64,000 nt of DNA from Picosynechococcus sp. PCC 7002 (GCF_963860125.1 NZ_CAWLFA010000001.1:1922001-1986000), one strand, 5' to 3'. Shown: positions 36,435-43,919, numbered from the stretch's first letter. Numbers and translations: made by a program. The notes: a model not told the origin generated them from the sequence alone.

Positions 36435-37937
36435 TTAGGTCGGATCGACCGGAAAATTTGTAATAAATTGTGGCGTCCCGAATGGCTCATCGTCCGGCCA
36501 CAGATCATAAGTAAACTTTTGTTGCTCCCAGCGTTTCCCCGACAAATCTATAATCCTCCCAGAGGCGATCGCCCGCTTGAGGGTGATATAGACCTCCTGG
36601 GGATAAATTACTTTGGGCCGTTGGGTCACCCTTGGGTCAACTTCCTCAATCGTGGCGGCGATCCGAATTGCATCTTCCTCGATCAGCTCGTCCACAATTT
36701 CCCGCGCAAATAGCACCCCATTTTCTCGACTGTCAGCATAGAGCCAAATCGAGGCGCGGCTCTGGAGGACTACTTCGATTTTCCATGGCCCCCAGGTGTG
36801 GCGACGGAACACCCGCTTAAAATCTCGCCAACGTAAATCTGGCTTTAGGGATTTCAGGGTGATCTGATGGCGGCTGCTAATGGTGCCGTCGGGATTCGTG
36901 AATGGTGGCTTTTCACTCCCAGACCGCATGATAATTTTGGCGGTGCGGAGGTAGGGGCGTAGGGTATTATCCGGCTCGGTCGGCTCTCCACCATACTCCC
37001 CAATTCTTAATCCTTGGAAAGACCGGTAGGTATTCATTTGGTGCTGGAGACCGGAGATCGCCAAATTAGAGGGGAGCTGGATGTAACGCAAGAATGGCGT
37101 ATCTTCTCCCCCAGCCCTGAGCTGAATGGTTCCGGCCTTGTCTTCCCCTAGGATTTCTAGGCGATTCTCATTGGTTTGGGCCATAAGGTTGTCCCAATAG
37201 CCCGCAATCACATAGCCCCCTTCGATAAAGGCTTCCTCAAATTCATCAAAGAAGGATTCTAAAAATGTCCGGAGGCCATCATTTTCGATGCTGTCGATTT
37301 TCTCTTCAAATTTCTCAGCAAATGTCCAGCGATCGCCATCGTCAGCGCCCCAGTTCTTTAACTGAGGGAAACGATTTTTGATTAGGCGACGGATACGAAT
37401 ATAGGCTTGAATAAATTTTTTCTCTCCAAAGACGACTGCTGATTGTCGAACAGCAAAGCGCAATTCCTCGAAAACTTCATCCCCCCGTTCTTTAAACAGC
37501 TTGACGAGGGTTGAGATTGCCAACATTTTGCCCCCAATGGCGGGAATATATAGCGCCCCCAGTGCCCCCAAGCCTCCCACGACCAGCGTCCCGGCTAATT
37601 GCCCAAAGAAAGCGCCCCAGGCATCAGCCACCGCTAAATTGCGCTGTTTGATTCCGGCTTGTAATTCGGCGTCTGAGGCATTCCAATCAAAGAAGCGAAT
37701 AAAGTTAAAAGCTTGGACAGCCCAGCCAAACAGAGAAGAAAAAGGAAATCTAATTACCGGGATTGCCTTTAAAGCAAACCCGATTAATTGCTTGGTAAAC
37801 GAGAAGATTCTCCCAAGGAAGCCCCCGCTGTCATCCTCGAAAACATCAAGAAGATCACCAATCTCTCGGCCTTCTGGGGCGACCTCTACCCTAATTTGGC
37901 GGCTAATCAGATCGCCGATGTCCAGCTCAAAAGCCAT
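36435..37937 (-). CDS. Element protein, 500 aa, with hydrophobic segments, unknown
   Basis: I do not recognise this 500-residue protein. Residues about 38-80 and 108-140 are rich in hydrophobic and glycine residues (G-Q-L-A-G-T-L-V-V-G-G-L-G-A-L-G) and could enter a membrane. The remainder is soluble and charged, with a strand-rich C-terminal half. There is no Walker A motif, so it is not a packaging ATPase. It is the last gene of the leftward module, and its start overlaps the stop of the 637-residue protein gene in a TAATG junction, so translation is coupled. Structural or membrane-associated roles are possible. Confidence 0.7.
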   Translation of the reverse strand: MAFELDIGDLISRQIRVEVAPEGREIGDLLDVFEDDSGGFLGRIFSFTKQLIGFALKAIPVIRFPFSSLFGWAVQAFNFIRFFDWNASDAELQAGIKQRNLAVADAWGAFFGQLAGTLVVGGLGALGALYIPAIGGKMLAISTLVKLFKERGDEVFEELRFAVRQSAVVFGEKKFIQAYIRIRRLIKNRFPQLKNWGADDGDRWTFAEKFEEKIDSIENDGLRTFLESFFDEFEEAFIEGGYVIAGYWDNLMAQTNENRLEILGEDKAGTIQLRAGGEDTPFLRYIQLPSNLAISGLQHQMNTYRSFQGLRIGEYGGEPTEPDNTLRPYLRTAKIIMRSGSEKPPFTNPDGTISSRHQITLKSLKPDLRWRDFKRVFRRHTWGPWKIEVVLQSRASIWLYADSRENGVLFAREIVDELIEEDAIRIAATIEEVDPRVTQRPKVIYPQEVYITLKRAIASGRIIDLSGKRWEQQKFTYDLWPDDEPFGTPQFITNFPVDPT

Positions 37938-39850
37938 TATTCATCAATCTCCACATCGCGGTCAGTAATTTTGAATTTCACGTCTTGATCGATGTTGTAT
38001 TCAGAATCGGGATTGTTGACAATTTCCTGGAATTTATCCCAAGCGGAAGCCCCATCCTCCAAGACTTCCTTGACGCGATCCTCAATTTCGTTCACATCAT
38101 CTTCACCTCGGAGGGTGGCCGCTTTAATGAGGGAGACGCCATACATCAACTGGGGCAAATATTCGATCAGGATGTCATCGTCATCAAATTCATAGCCTTT
38201 GTAGGAAATTTTGTCGGAGTCAAGAAAATTAGCCAGAGTGTAATTGTTATCGCCTGATTTTTTGAGGGTAAAAGATGTATCGATATCCCTTCTTTTTTGC
38301 TTGGTTTTGAACCCAAGGAATTCAGTCGTGGCCATGATTAAATCCTGGGCTACGGCCACCATCACTTTTAATGATGTTAATTCTGTTCCCACCCGGACAA
38401 GGCCATTTGTTTGCACTGATTGATGGGTTGTGGTTAAGACTCCCTGCCCGTACAGCTCGGCAAAGGCTTCGGCGATATTCCGGAGCTGAATGGTTTGTTT
38501 TTGGTTCCCTGATTGAGTCAAATCATTGTCTGTGACTTCGATACTCACCGGAAATTCTCCCACTAAAGCATCAAGCTGTTTTGTTAGCCACAGGATGAAC
38601 TGGGGGATGCTTTCTACTTCAGTTTCTCCCTTGAGGTTGTCATCTCCTAGTAACGATTTAGGCAGCTTTCCAGGGAAATCTGGGACGCCTGTCACTTTGG
38701 CGATCGCCTCCAAATCATTCCCCAAGTTGTCCAGGTCATCCTTAATATCGTCAAGCTTCTGGCGGTCATCATCACTAAAGTTTTTCTCTGGATCTTCCGC
38801 AGCAGACAGGGATCGACAAACCGCACTCCCAGCAGGGCCGCAGCTCAGGCCATAACCCCAAACATCCCCAGGTAAAGCCTCTACTCCCTCCCCAATATCC
38901 CGGCATAAGCTAACCAATTGTGGGAGCTGGGTCGAGGAGATTACCCGTAATGTTGACCCATTTTCAGCTACTGATTGCCGGATTTCTGTCGCCACCCCTC
39001 GCAGGGCTGCTACTCCCTCCCCAATATCCCGGCATAAGCTAACCAATTGTGGGAGTTGAGTCGAGGAAATTACCCGTAATGTTGACCCATTCTCGCTTAC
39101 TGCTTGCCGGATTTCTGTCGCCACCCCTCGCAGGGCTGCTACTCCCTCCCCAATATCCCGGCATAAGCTAACCAATTGTGGGAGTTGAGTCGAGGAAATT
39201 ACCCGTAATGTTGACCCATTCTCGCTTACTGCTTGCCGAATTTCGGCGGCCAAACTTCGGAGACTCGCCACATCGTCCCCCAATCCTCTAACTAGAGCTA
39301 AAACCTCCCCTATTTCTTCATTCGTTCGGCGAACCAAATCCCGCACCAGGCCAAAATATTCCTGGATCAGGGTTTGGATACTCCCAAAAAAACCATCAAT
39401 AAAAGCCTTTTGAGAAGCAAACGCCCCATCTATAAAGGCCTGAATTCCATCAAAATACCCCCTGATAAATTCTTGGAGCGAATCAAAAAGCCCCTCAACT
39501 AAAGCCCGTTGGGCATTGATCGCCGCCACAATTGGATCGCGGATTAGGCTAACCAAAGATTCCACAATATTGGAAATTGCATCCCAAATACTGCTGATTC
39601 GCCCGTTTGTGCCCTCTAGCAAATCCTCGATCCGCCCCAATGCCGCCAACGCATCATCCAATTTTGAATCAAGGCCACTAATTCGACTATTTAAGCTGCT
39701 TAAACGATCTTCAATAGTGGATCTAAAGCTATCAATTTTCGATTCCAGGTCAGAGATATCACCTTTGGTTGCCAGCCCCGAAAGCGCCTCTAAAATTCTC
39801 CCCTCAAGGGCCGATATATCCGATTTTGTCGCCAGATTTGGACAAGACAT
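37937..39850 (-). CDS. Element protein, 637 aa, coiled-coil and repeat protein (structural candidate)
   Basis: No family is recognised. The architecture is an N-terminal tag (residues 1-22) repeated in part at 27-40, then coiled coil to about 110. Five 11-residue repeats (117-171, pattern F-I-x-G-x-F-x-x-x-Q-x) follow, then three 43-residue tandem repeats (201-329), and a mixed C-terminal domain with an acidic tail. Long repeat-built proteins of this kind in viruses are often spikes, fibres or scaffolds. The N-terminal tag recurs in the 71-residue protein at 43704. Translation is coupled to the 500-residue protein downstream. Confidence 0.72.
   Translation of the reverse strand: MSCPNLATKSDISALEGRILEALSGLATKGDISDLESKIDSFRSTIEDRLSSLNSRISGLDSKLDDALAALGRIEDLLEGTNGRISSIWDAISNIVESLVSLIRDPIVAAINAQRALVEGLFDSLQEFIRGYFDGIQAFIDGAFASQKAFIDGFFGSIQTLIQEYFGLVRDLVRRTNEEIGEVLALVRGLGDDVASLRSLAAEIRQAVSENGSTLRVISSTQLPQLVSLCRDIGEGVAALRGVATEIRQAVSENGSTLRVISSTQLPQLVSLCRDIGEGVAALRGVATEIRQSVAENGSTLRVISSTQLPQLVSLCRDIGEGVEALPGDVWGYGLSCGPAGSAVCRSLSAAEDPEKNFSDDDRQKLDDIKDDLDNLGNDLEAIAKVTGVPDFPGKLPKSLLGDDNLKGETEVESIPQFILWLTKQLDALVGEFPVSIEVTDNDLTQSGNQKQTIQLRNIAEAFAELYGQGVLTTTHQSVQTNGLVRVGTELTSLKVMVAVAQDLIMATTEFLGFKTKQKRRDIDTSFTLKKSGDNNYTLANFLDSDKISYKGYEFDDDDILIEYLPQLMYGVSLIKAATLRGEDDVNEIEDRVKEVLEDGASAWDKFQEIVNNPDSEYNIDQDVKFKITDRDVEIDE
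38881..39267 (-). repeat. Three tandem 129-bp repeats inside the 637-residue protein gene
   Basis: The units start at 38881, 39010 and 39139 with a period of exactly 129 bp (43 codons). Units 2 and 3 are identical over roughly their first 100 bp. Unit 1 differs at scattered, mostly synonymous positions. In protein terms each unit reads E-I-R-Q-x-V-x-E-N-G-S-T-L-R-V-I and so on. Confidence 0.93.
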
Positions 39851-39937
39851 TTAAAGGATGACCCCCGACAAAATCAGCAGTGAAATAATCACAAAAATCA
39901 CAAACACCGTAAAGCAGCCCACATTCAAACAGCCCAT
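39851..39937 (-). CDS. 28-residue membrane peptide of the element
   Basis: This very short frame fits exactly between its neighbours: the stop codon ends one base before the start of the 637-residue gene, and the start lies 9 bp after the previous stop. The sequence is M-G-C-L-N-V-G-C-F-T-V then a continuous hydrophobic helix (V-I-F-V-I-I-S-L-L-I-L). AAGGGG lies about 7 bases upstream of the ATG. Such peptides are common in viruses with membranes, or as holin/virion membrane proteins. The exact function is unknown. Confidence 0.6.
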   Translation of the reverse strand: MGCLNVGCFTVFVIFVIISLLILSGVIL

Positions 39938-39945
39938 AACACCCC

Positions 39946-40314
39946 TTAAAGTAAATCTGGATCAGTTAAATCATTCGCTCCAACAAAATTAAATTGCAAG
40001 GTGTACAGCTCGCGAGCCGAAATCGAACTGGCTGACAAAATAGTAGGCGAAAGATTAACCCGACTAACTCTTAAGGTTCGCGATTGATTTTCTAAATCTT
40101 GCTGATTAAATAAAACGCCGCTCACCTGGGAGAAATCAATCTGTGTTGAATAAAAAAGCCTCAACAATATCCAAAAAAACGGCTCAATTGCGTTTCTTGG
40201 GTCATCCCACTTTGGCAACCCAGCAGCCTCTAATTTGGCATTGAGATCCGCGATGTTAAAAGTGATTGTTGACGGGGAAAATTGTCCCCCAAAGTCCTGT
40301 AGAGTAAGCGCCAT
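39946..40314 (-). CDS. Element protein, 122 aa, unknown (structural candidate)
   Basis: This 122-residue protein starts M-A-L-T-L-Q-D-F-G-G. GGAGGA lies about 8 bases before ATG 40314, and the upstream gene stops 4 bp before it, so the longer frame beginning at 40434 is rejected. The sequence mixes helices (L-E-A-A-G-L-P-K-W, F-F-W-I-L-L-R-L-F-Y) with beta-prone polar stretches near the C-terminus. No family is recognised. Its position in the leftward module, close to the Cys-rich and coiled-coil proteins, suggests a particle component. Confidence 0.65.
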   Translation of the reverse strand: MALTLQDFGGQFSPSTITFNIADLNAKLEAAGLPKWDDPRNAIEPFFWILLRLFYSTQIDFSQVSGVLFNQQDLENQSRTLRVSRVNLSPTILSASSISARELYTLQFNFVGANDLTDPDLL

Positions 40315-40318
40315 TAAA

Positions 40319-40513
40319 TTAAGTCCTCCGAATAAAAGAATCAATCGCCGTCCCACTGTTCGGCCCATAGCAACACACCCGACCGCCCCCGCATTCCAAT
40401 TCGCAGCACGTTTCCGGCGGACATTTGCGCTCATCGCATTGAAAGGCTATTTGCTCTCCGTTGTAGGGGCAAATATCAGCTAATACGCCCCTTGGTCGGT
40501 TATTTCCAGGCAT
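40319..40513 (-). CDS. Cysteine-rich 64-residue protein
   Basis: Eight of 64 residues are cysteine, concentrated in a 36-residue stretch: C-P-Y...F-Q-C, K-C-P-P-E-T-C-C-E-L-E-C, R-V-C-C-Y-G. This spacing resembles knottin-like or zinc-knuckle mini-domains stabilised by disulfides or metal. The start overlaps the end of the 212-residue gene upstream by 34 bp and the ribosome binding site is weak, so translation probably depends on coupling. The next gene begins 4 bp after its stop. The function is not predictable; a disulfide-locked surface protein is one option. Confidence 0.55.
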   Translation of the reverse strand: MPGNNRPRGVLADICPYNGEQIAFQCDERKCPPETCCELECGGGRVCCYGPNSGTAIDSFIRRT

Positions 40514-41118
40514 TGCAACGGCTCAACTGCGGGACATTCATCATAAATTAATTCTTGTGTTGTGTTGTCTGTGTAGGTGATAGTTAGAATGCAATTACCT
40601 GGGGAAGAATAATAGAGACGCCCAGACCCTAATTGCCTAAAGGGGCCGCCATTAAAACTTATTTCTCCCCAGTTGCAATTGTGTTTATGGAATTTTCTAC
40701 AATTCACCGTTCCACTATGGCCGCTTGCAGCCCCTCCACGAGTATTTTCTAGAGAAAATCCCTCGCTTAGAGTCTGTAACCCTGTTGTGTTGCTAATTCC
40801 AGATTGAGAGAAAAGGCTAGGGTGAAAAACATTGATGTCTGGTGCATTTGTGGACTGTAAACAAATAGGTTGTTGTAAAGCTGCATTGTAAGAAAACATC
40901 CCATTTGCTACTAATAAAGGGCCTGTAGGTAACTGCTCTGTCTCCCATGATTGGATCTCTTTTGGGGCAGTCCAGGGCGATCCATTGATTAGCAGCCCCT
41001 TGGTTTTTACGTCGTGGCAGATGGGGGGATTAAGGCTTAAGATTTCCCGGCGGTTAACGCTGTTCGGGTTAACAATCACATAAGCGCGACTTGCGCCGCT
41101 ACAATCACAAGTCGCCAT
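40480..41118 (-). CDS. Element protein, 212 aa, Cys-containing beta-rich protein (surface candidate)
   Basis: This 212-residue protein is of no known family. It begins M-A-T-C-D-C-S-G and has cysteines scattered through the chain (P-I-C-H, P-I-C-L, N-C-R-K-F-H-K-H-N-C-N, G-N-C-I-L, D-E-C-P). It is rich in G, S, T and N, typical of extracellular beta folds such as virion spikes or adhesins. There is no signal peptide. It overlaps the 78-residue gene by 14 bp upstream and the Cys-rich gene downstream, so it is in one transcription unit. Confidence 0.68.
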   Translation of the reverse strand: MATCDCSGASRAYVIVNPNSVNRREILSLNPPICHDVKTKGLLINGSPWTAPKEIQSWETEQLPTGPLLVANGMFSYNAALQQPICLQSTNAPDINVFHPSLFSQSGISNTTGLQTLSEGFSLENTRGGAASGHSGTVNCRKFHKHNCNWGEISFNGGPFRQLGSGRLYYSSPGNCILTITYTDNTTQELIYDECPAVEPLQCLEITDQGAY

Positions 41119-41341
41119 TATTTACCTCCCGGTTCATCCGCAGCAGGATAGAGCGTTCTTTCAATAGTTGGTTATAAACCCGATCAATCGTCCAATCCAT
41201 TTCCTCAGCAAGGCGATAAAGCAGCCTAGCTCTGGGGCGATAGTGATAGGGTTTGTACCCCCTTCTTCTGACTCTTTGCAAGGCCCGCTTGGAATTTGTC
41301 CCCAGTAAAGGGTACAAAACCAAATCGCCATATTTATCCAT
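41105..41341 (-). CDS. Basic 78-residue protein, first gene of the leftward module
   Basis: This 78-residue protein is strongly basic in its middle (R-V-R-R-R-G-Y-K-P-Y-H-Y-R-P-R-A-R) with a helical C-terminal half (R-L-A-E-E-M-D-W-T-I-D-R-V-Y-N-Q-L-L). The composition suggests nucleic acid binding, perhaps DNA condensation or regulation, but no family is recognised. It is the promoter-proximal gene of the leftward module and is preceded by the palindrome at 41360-41374. Confidence 0.62.
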   Translation of the reverse strand: MDKYGDLVLYPLLGTNSKRALQRVRRRGYKPYHYRPRARLLYRLAEEMDWTIDRVYNQLLKERSILLRMNREVNNGDL

Positions 41342-41359
41342 GCCTATACAGTCAATTAA

Positions 41360-41374
41360 TTATCACAATGATAA
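41360..41374. promoter_or_regulatory. Palindrome TTATCA-CAA-TGATAA in the divergent control region
   Basis: A perfect inverted repeat with 6-bp arms and a 3-bp centre lies 19 bp upstream of the leftward gene at 41341. Symmetry and location suggest an operator for a dimeric regulator of the leftward module. The regulator is unknown. Confidence 0.5.
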
Positions 41375-41403
41375 CCAAGGAATTAAATTCCCGTTTTTTT
41401 TAA

Positions 41404-41418
41404 CTGCGTACTACGCAG
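41404..41418. promoter_or_regulatory. Palindrome CTGCGTA-C-TACGCAG in the divergent control region
   Basis: A perfect inverted repeat with 7-bp arms around a single base lies midway between the two divergent structural modules. It is a second candidate operator, with a different sequence from the 41360 palindrome and from the one at the repressor gene. Confidence 0.5.
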
Positions 41419-41487
41419 AGACCTAGTTTAACGATAGTACGTGACACTAACAGGTTCGATTGCTAGAGTTTAGACAACACAAGCTTT

Positions 41488-41513
41488 CTAGCGTTTTTGG
41501 GATGAATCGCTAG
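41488..41513 (+). promoter_or_regulatory. Leader hairpin CTAGCG...CGCTAG before the rightward operon
   Basis: An inverted repeat with 6-bp arms and a 14-nt loop lies 8 bp before the TTGAGGA ribosome binding site of the first rightward gene. In the transcript it would form a 5' leader hairpin that could stabilise the mRNA or mask the ribosome site. Confidence 0.4.
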
Positions 41514-41535
41514 GGACTATTTGAGGATTTTTTTC

Positions 41536-42312
41536 ATGGCTTTAACGTTCTTTGAAAGTTCCGTGAGCGCAGGGGCATCTAACGGGGTTCCCGCTGGTTT
41601 GTTTTTACCGATCGCCGATTTGCCTGGGGTAGTTGCGGGGGAGTTTGCTGACAGCGAGACCCAAGCCACTAAGGAAAGCAAAGCAGCTCTCGCCATTGCC
41701 AACGCGATCCATACCTATGTTTCCGCCAACAGCGCCGACATTGTGGGCATGACTTCCACGCGGGCTAAGGCTTCTGTTTCCGACAGCTTGGATAACCTGA
41801 CTTATTCCTTTGCTTGCCAATACATTGCCGATTTAGAAACTGAGACGGTGGGCCAGATCCCCTTGCCTGCTTCTGGGGCGAATTCCGGCATCGGCGGGTT
41901 CGCAATTGATGACCTTTTCGCCAATGCTGCCGAGGTTGCTGCTGAGGGCGCGATTTCTGGAGAAGGCGTCGTGATTCCCTACGCTGACCTGGCTGATTTT
42001 GGTGGTGCTGATCCGGCGGCGATCACCGGCGTTGATAACCGTGATTTCGTCGCGGCCATGATTCGTTCCATGCCCGATCTATTGCCGATTCGGACTGCTT
42101 CCGTTGCCTCTGGGGTGACCACTACTACCCGACCCGCAGGAACGACCTTTACCCTGGCACCTGCGGCCACCGCTGAGACTGACCCCACCACTGGGATCGC
42201 CGCAGCAGATTTACCTAAACTTGGTTTGCTTCAGTTCACGACTTCTTGGACGGTGCAAGTTGCCCTTGACCAAGCGGCCCAAACCTTCGACGTAAATGTA
42301 GTCACCCTTTAG
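41536..42312 (+). CDS. Element protein, 258 aa, candidate major structural protein A
   Basis: This 258-residue protein of unknown family is alanine-, threonine- and glycine-rich, with one cysteine and few aromatics, a composition common in abundant shell proteins. A helical middle (A-T-K-E-S-K-A-A-L-A-I-A-N-A-I) and a Thr-rich beta-like C-terminus (T-T-T-T-R-P-A-G-T-T-F-T-L) are visible. ATG 41536 is chosen because TTGAGGA lies 8 bases upstream; an earlier TTG in frame is rejected. It is the first gene of the rightward operon. Capsid function is an inference from composition, position and pairing with the next gene. Confidence 0.65.
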   Translation: MALTFFESSVSAGASNGVPAGLFLPIADLPGVVAGEFADSETQATKESKAALAIANAIHTYVSANSADIVGMTSTRAKASVSDSLDNLTYSFACQYIADLETETVGQIPLPASGANSGIGGFAIDDLFANAAEVAAEGAISGEGVVIPYADLADFGGADPAAITGVDNRDFVAAMIRSMPDLLPIRTASVASGVTTTTRPAGTTFTLAPAATAETDPTTGIAAADLPKLGLLQFTTSWTVQVALDQAAQTFDVNVVTL

Positions 42313-42364
42313 GCTTAATCTCCGGTTTTAAAGGGGAATAAATTATTTATTTTGAGGTTTACAA

Positions 42365-43015
42365 ATGGCTAGAAATCGTGAAACTGCAACGTTAGTATTC
42401 GTCACCATGCCTTTAGGTGGTGGTGAACTTAAATATGGCTTTCGTTCCCGCCTCCGGGATTCTCTCCGGGATAACTTTGGGCAAACGGTGATCGCCAATG
42501 GTGTTTCTATTCAAAATCTGGTGATTGGGGCAAACTCCCCGAAGCCGGCGCGGGCTTCCAGACGGACAGAGACCGGTTATGAGGGGTCTTATTGCTCCAC
42601 AAATAGAATTGCGGCTTTAAGAGCAGATCGCTATTCGATCACTCGTGCCAAGCCCAGCAAAATTCAAGGGGGCAACCACTCGGATACCTATTTCGCCACG
42701 GTGAACGGGATCAAGGTTGCTTTTCTCTCCAATGCGCTGGATAGCGGCGGTCGAGGGGCCGCGGCTGGTTTCCCGTCTCAATATGGGGTACGGCTTGCGA
42801 CTTCTGCAGATACTGGAGAGCTAGTCTATGGGGCAGAATTCCCGCGCCTGCCTAGCTACTCCTACGATCTGGAAGACGGATCCGTGTTTAGCTCCAAAAC
42901 AGACCCCTCTCAGGCAAATGAACTGCTAAATAGTGGCGGTTTGTTTAAGGAGAAAGATGCTGGTTTTTACAACCAGGGGCACTTTGCGGCCCTCTATGGC
43001 GTAACGGCGAACTAA
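42365..43015 (+). CDS. Element protein, 216 aa, candidate major structural protein B
   Basis: This 216-residue protein is of unknown family. The N-terminus is strand-like (A-T-L-V-F-V-T-M-P), followed by a basic amphipathic part (F-R-S-R-L-R-D-S-L-R) and a G/S/Y-rich remainder. The gene has its own TTGAGG ribosome site 8 bp before the ATG, like the preceding gene, which suggests strong independent translation. Two adjacent, similarly sized, strongly translated proteins at the head of an operon recall viruses with paired capsid proteins, but I could not show homology. Confidence 0.63.
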   Translation: MARNRETATLVFVTMPLGGGELKYGFRSRLRDSLRDNFGQTVIANGVSIQNLVIGANSPKPARASRRTETGYEGSYCSTNRIAALRADRYSITRAKPSKIQGGNHSDTYFATVNGIKVAFLSNALDSGGRGAAAGFPSQYGVRLATSADTGELVYGAEFPRLPSYSYDLEDGSVFSSKTDPSQANELLNSGGLFKEKDAGFYNQGHFAALYGVTAN

Positions 43016-43018
43016 CCC

Positions 43019-43234
43019 ATGCTCATCCTTCCTGATAATCCTTTATTCAATTTGACATTGCAGACGGCGCGGCCCCCAGGCTGGCAAAACCACGCCTCAG
43101 AGGAAATTGCCTTTGTGGTGGATCATGCCACTGGGTTAATGCGCCCTGCGACTAGGGCCGAGATGATCGATTATGTCGAAGGGGGAGAGTATGACGAGCG
43201 CCTGGAGGCCATGGGAGAAGATGAATGGCAGTAG
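43019..43234 (+). CDS. Element protein, 71 aa, unknown
   Basis: This 71-residue acidic protein begins M-L-I-L-P-D-N-P-L-F and ends in an acidic helix (E-Y-D-E-R-L-E-A-M-G-E-D-E-W-Q). It starts 3 bp after the previous stop and overlaps the next gene by 10 bp, so it is firmly inside the rightward operon. No family is recognised. Confidence 0.55.
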   Translation: MLILPDNPLFNLTLQTARPPGWQNHASEEIAFVVDHATGLMRPATRAEMIDYVEGGEYDERLEAMGEDEWQ

Positions 43235-43707
43235 TTGATAGCTTTGGGGTTTGGGAAAATCTAGGGGTTGTGCGGCCTACCTTTGACTGGCAATTTTTAC
43301 CACTTTTCACCAATTCCCCTACTACTGCCCTGAGAATCATCTATTTTTCGGAAGTCCCAGAAGCTGGGTTTAATGCCCAGCACCCCTGGGGTTATCTCCG
43401 GGGGGTTTACTTTTCGGGGTCTAGCTATTGGTTTGATCGGAATTGGCTCAGGCTTTACCCCAAGGATGAGCCGGAGATTTTGCAATATCCCTATCCTCCA
43501 GATTTGATGAATGATCCGCTTCCCCAGCGGCAATACCAAGTAAAGCTTTCTGATTCTCGGTATGCGCGGCGGCTGGCCATTGATCGCCGTTGGTCGTGTC
43601 AGCTCCTAGAAAAAATTGATAGCAATGTCACCTACCCCACCCAGGAGCCTGCTCCAGCACCCGCGTCTGAAACAACGCGCATTTTTAGGTTATTCCGAAG
43701 ACAATGA
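43225..43707 (+). CDS. Element protein, 160 aa, unknown (particle component candidate)
   Basis: This 160-residue protein is rich in aromatics and proline (F-D-W-Q-F-L-P-L-F, H-P-W-G-Y-L-R-G-V-Y-F, Y-P-Y-P-P-D-L) with a Pro/Ala linker and a basic end (F-R-L-F-R-R-Q). The sequence looks like a compact beta protein with a flexible C-terminal tail. It overlaps both neighbours (10 bp upstream, 4 bp downstream), showing coupled translation. No family is recognised. Confidence 0.6.
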   Translation: MAVVDSFGVWENLGVVRPTFDWQFLPLFTNSPTTALRIIYFSEVPEAGFNAQHPWGYLRGVYFSGSSYWFDRNWLRLYPKDEPEILQYPYPPDLMNDPLPQRQYQVKLSDSRYARRLAIDRRWSCQLLEKIDSNVTYPTQEPAPAPASETTRIFRLFRRQ

Positions 43708-43919
43708 GCTGCCCCCAGATTGCCACGAAAGAAGATATCGCAGCCCTTGAGGGTCGGTTGATCGAATCGCTCCACGCCAAAATCGAGGCGGAAATTTCTG
43801 CTCTAGAATCGCGGCTTGTGGGGACTGGGCAACAAGTGACGCTGGCAGAAATCAAACAGGTGATCGAGGACTCCATCAACCTGCCCTACGAACTGGAAAT
43901 TACAACGATTCAACCGTGA
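43704..43919 (+). CDS. Element protein, 71 aa, shares N-terminal tag with the 637-residue protein
   Basis: This 71-residue, mostly helical protein opens with M-S-C-P-Q-I-A-T-K-E-D-I-A-A-L-E-G-R, nearly the same as the start of the 637-residue protein on the other strand. A coiled-coil helix and a short acidic C-terminal part follow. The overlaps with neighbours (ATGA and GTGA junctions) place it in the operon. The shared tag could direct both proteins to the same particle or partner. Confidence 0.62.
   Translation: MSCPQIATKEDIAALEGRLIESLHAKIEAEISALESRLVGTGQQVTLAEIKQVIEDSINLPYELEITTIQP

Noticed and set aside
36435..37937. Packaging ATPase in the 500-residue element protein
   Set aside because: A G-G-K-M sequence is present but there is no Gx4GK[ST] P-loop and no Walker B strand.
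38881..39267. CRISPR-like array
   Set aside because: Units are contiguous 129-bp copies without unique spacers and are in frame in a protein gene. No cas genes are present.
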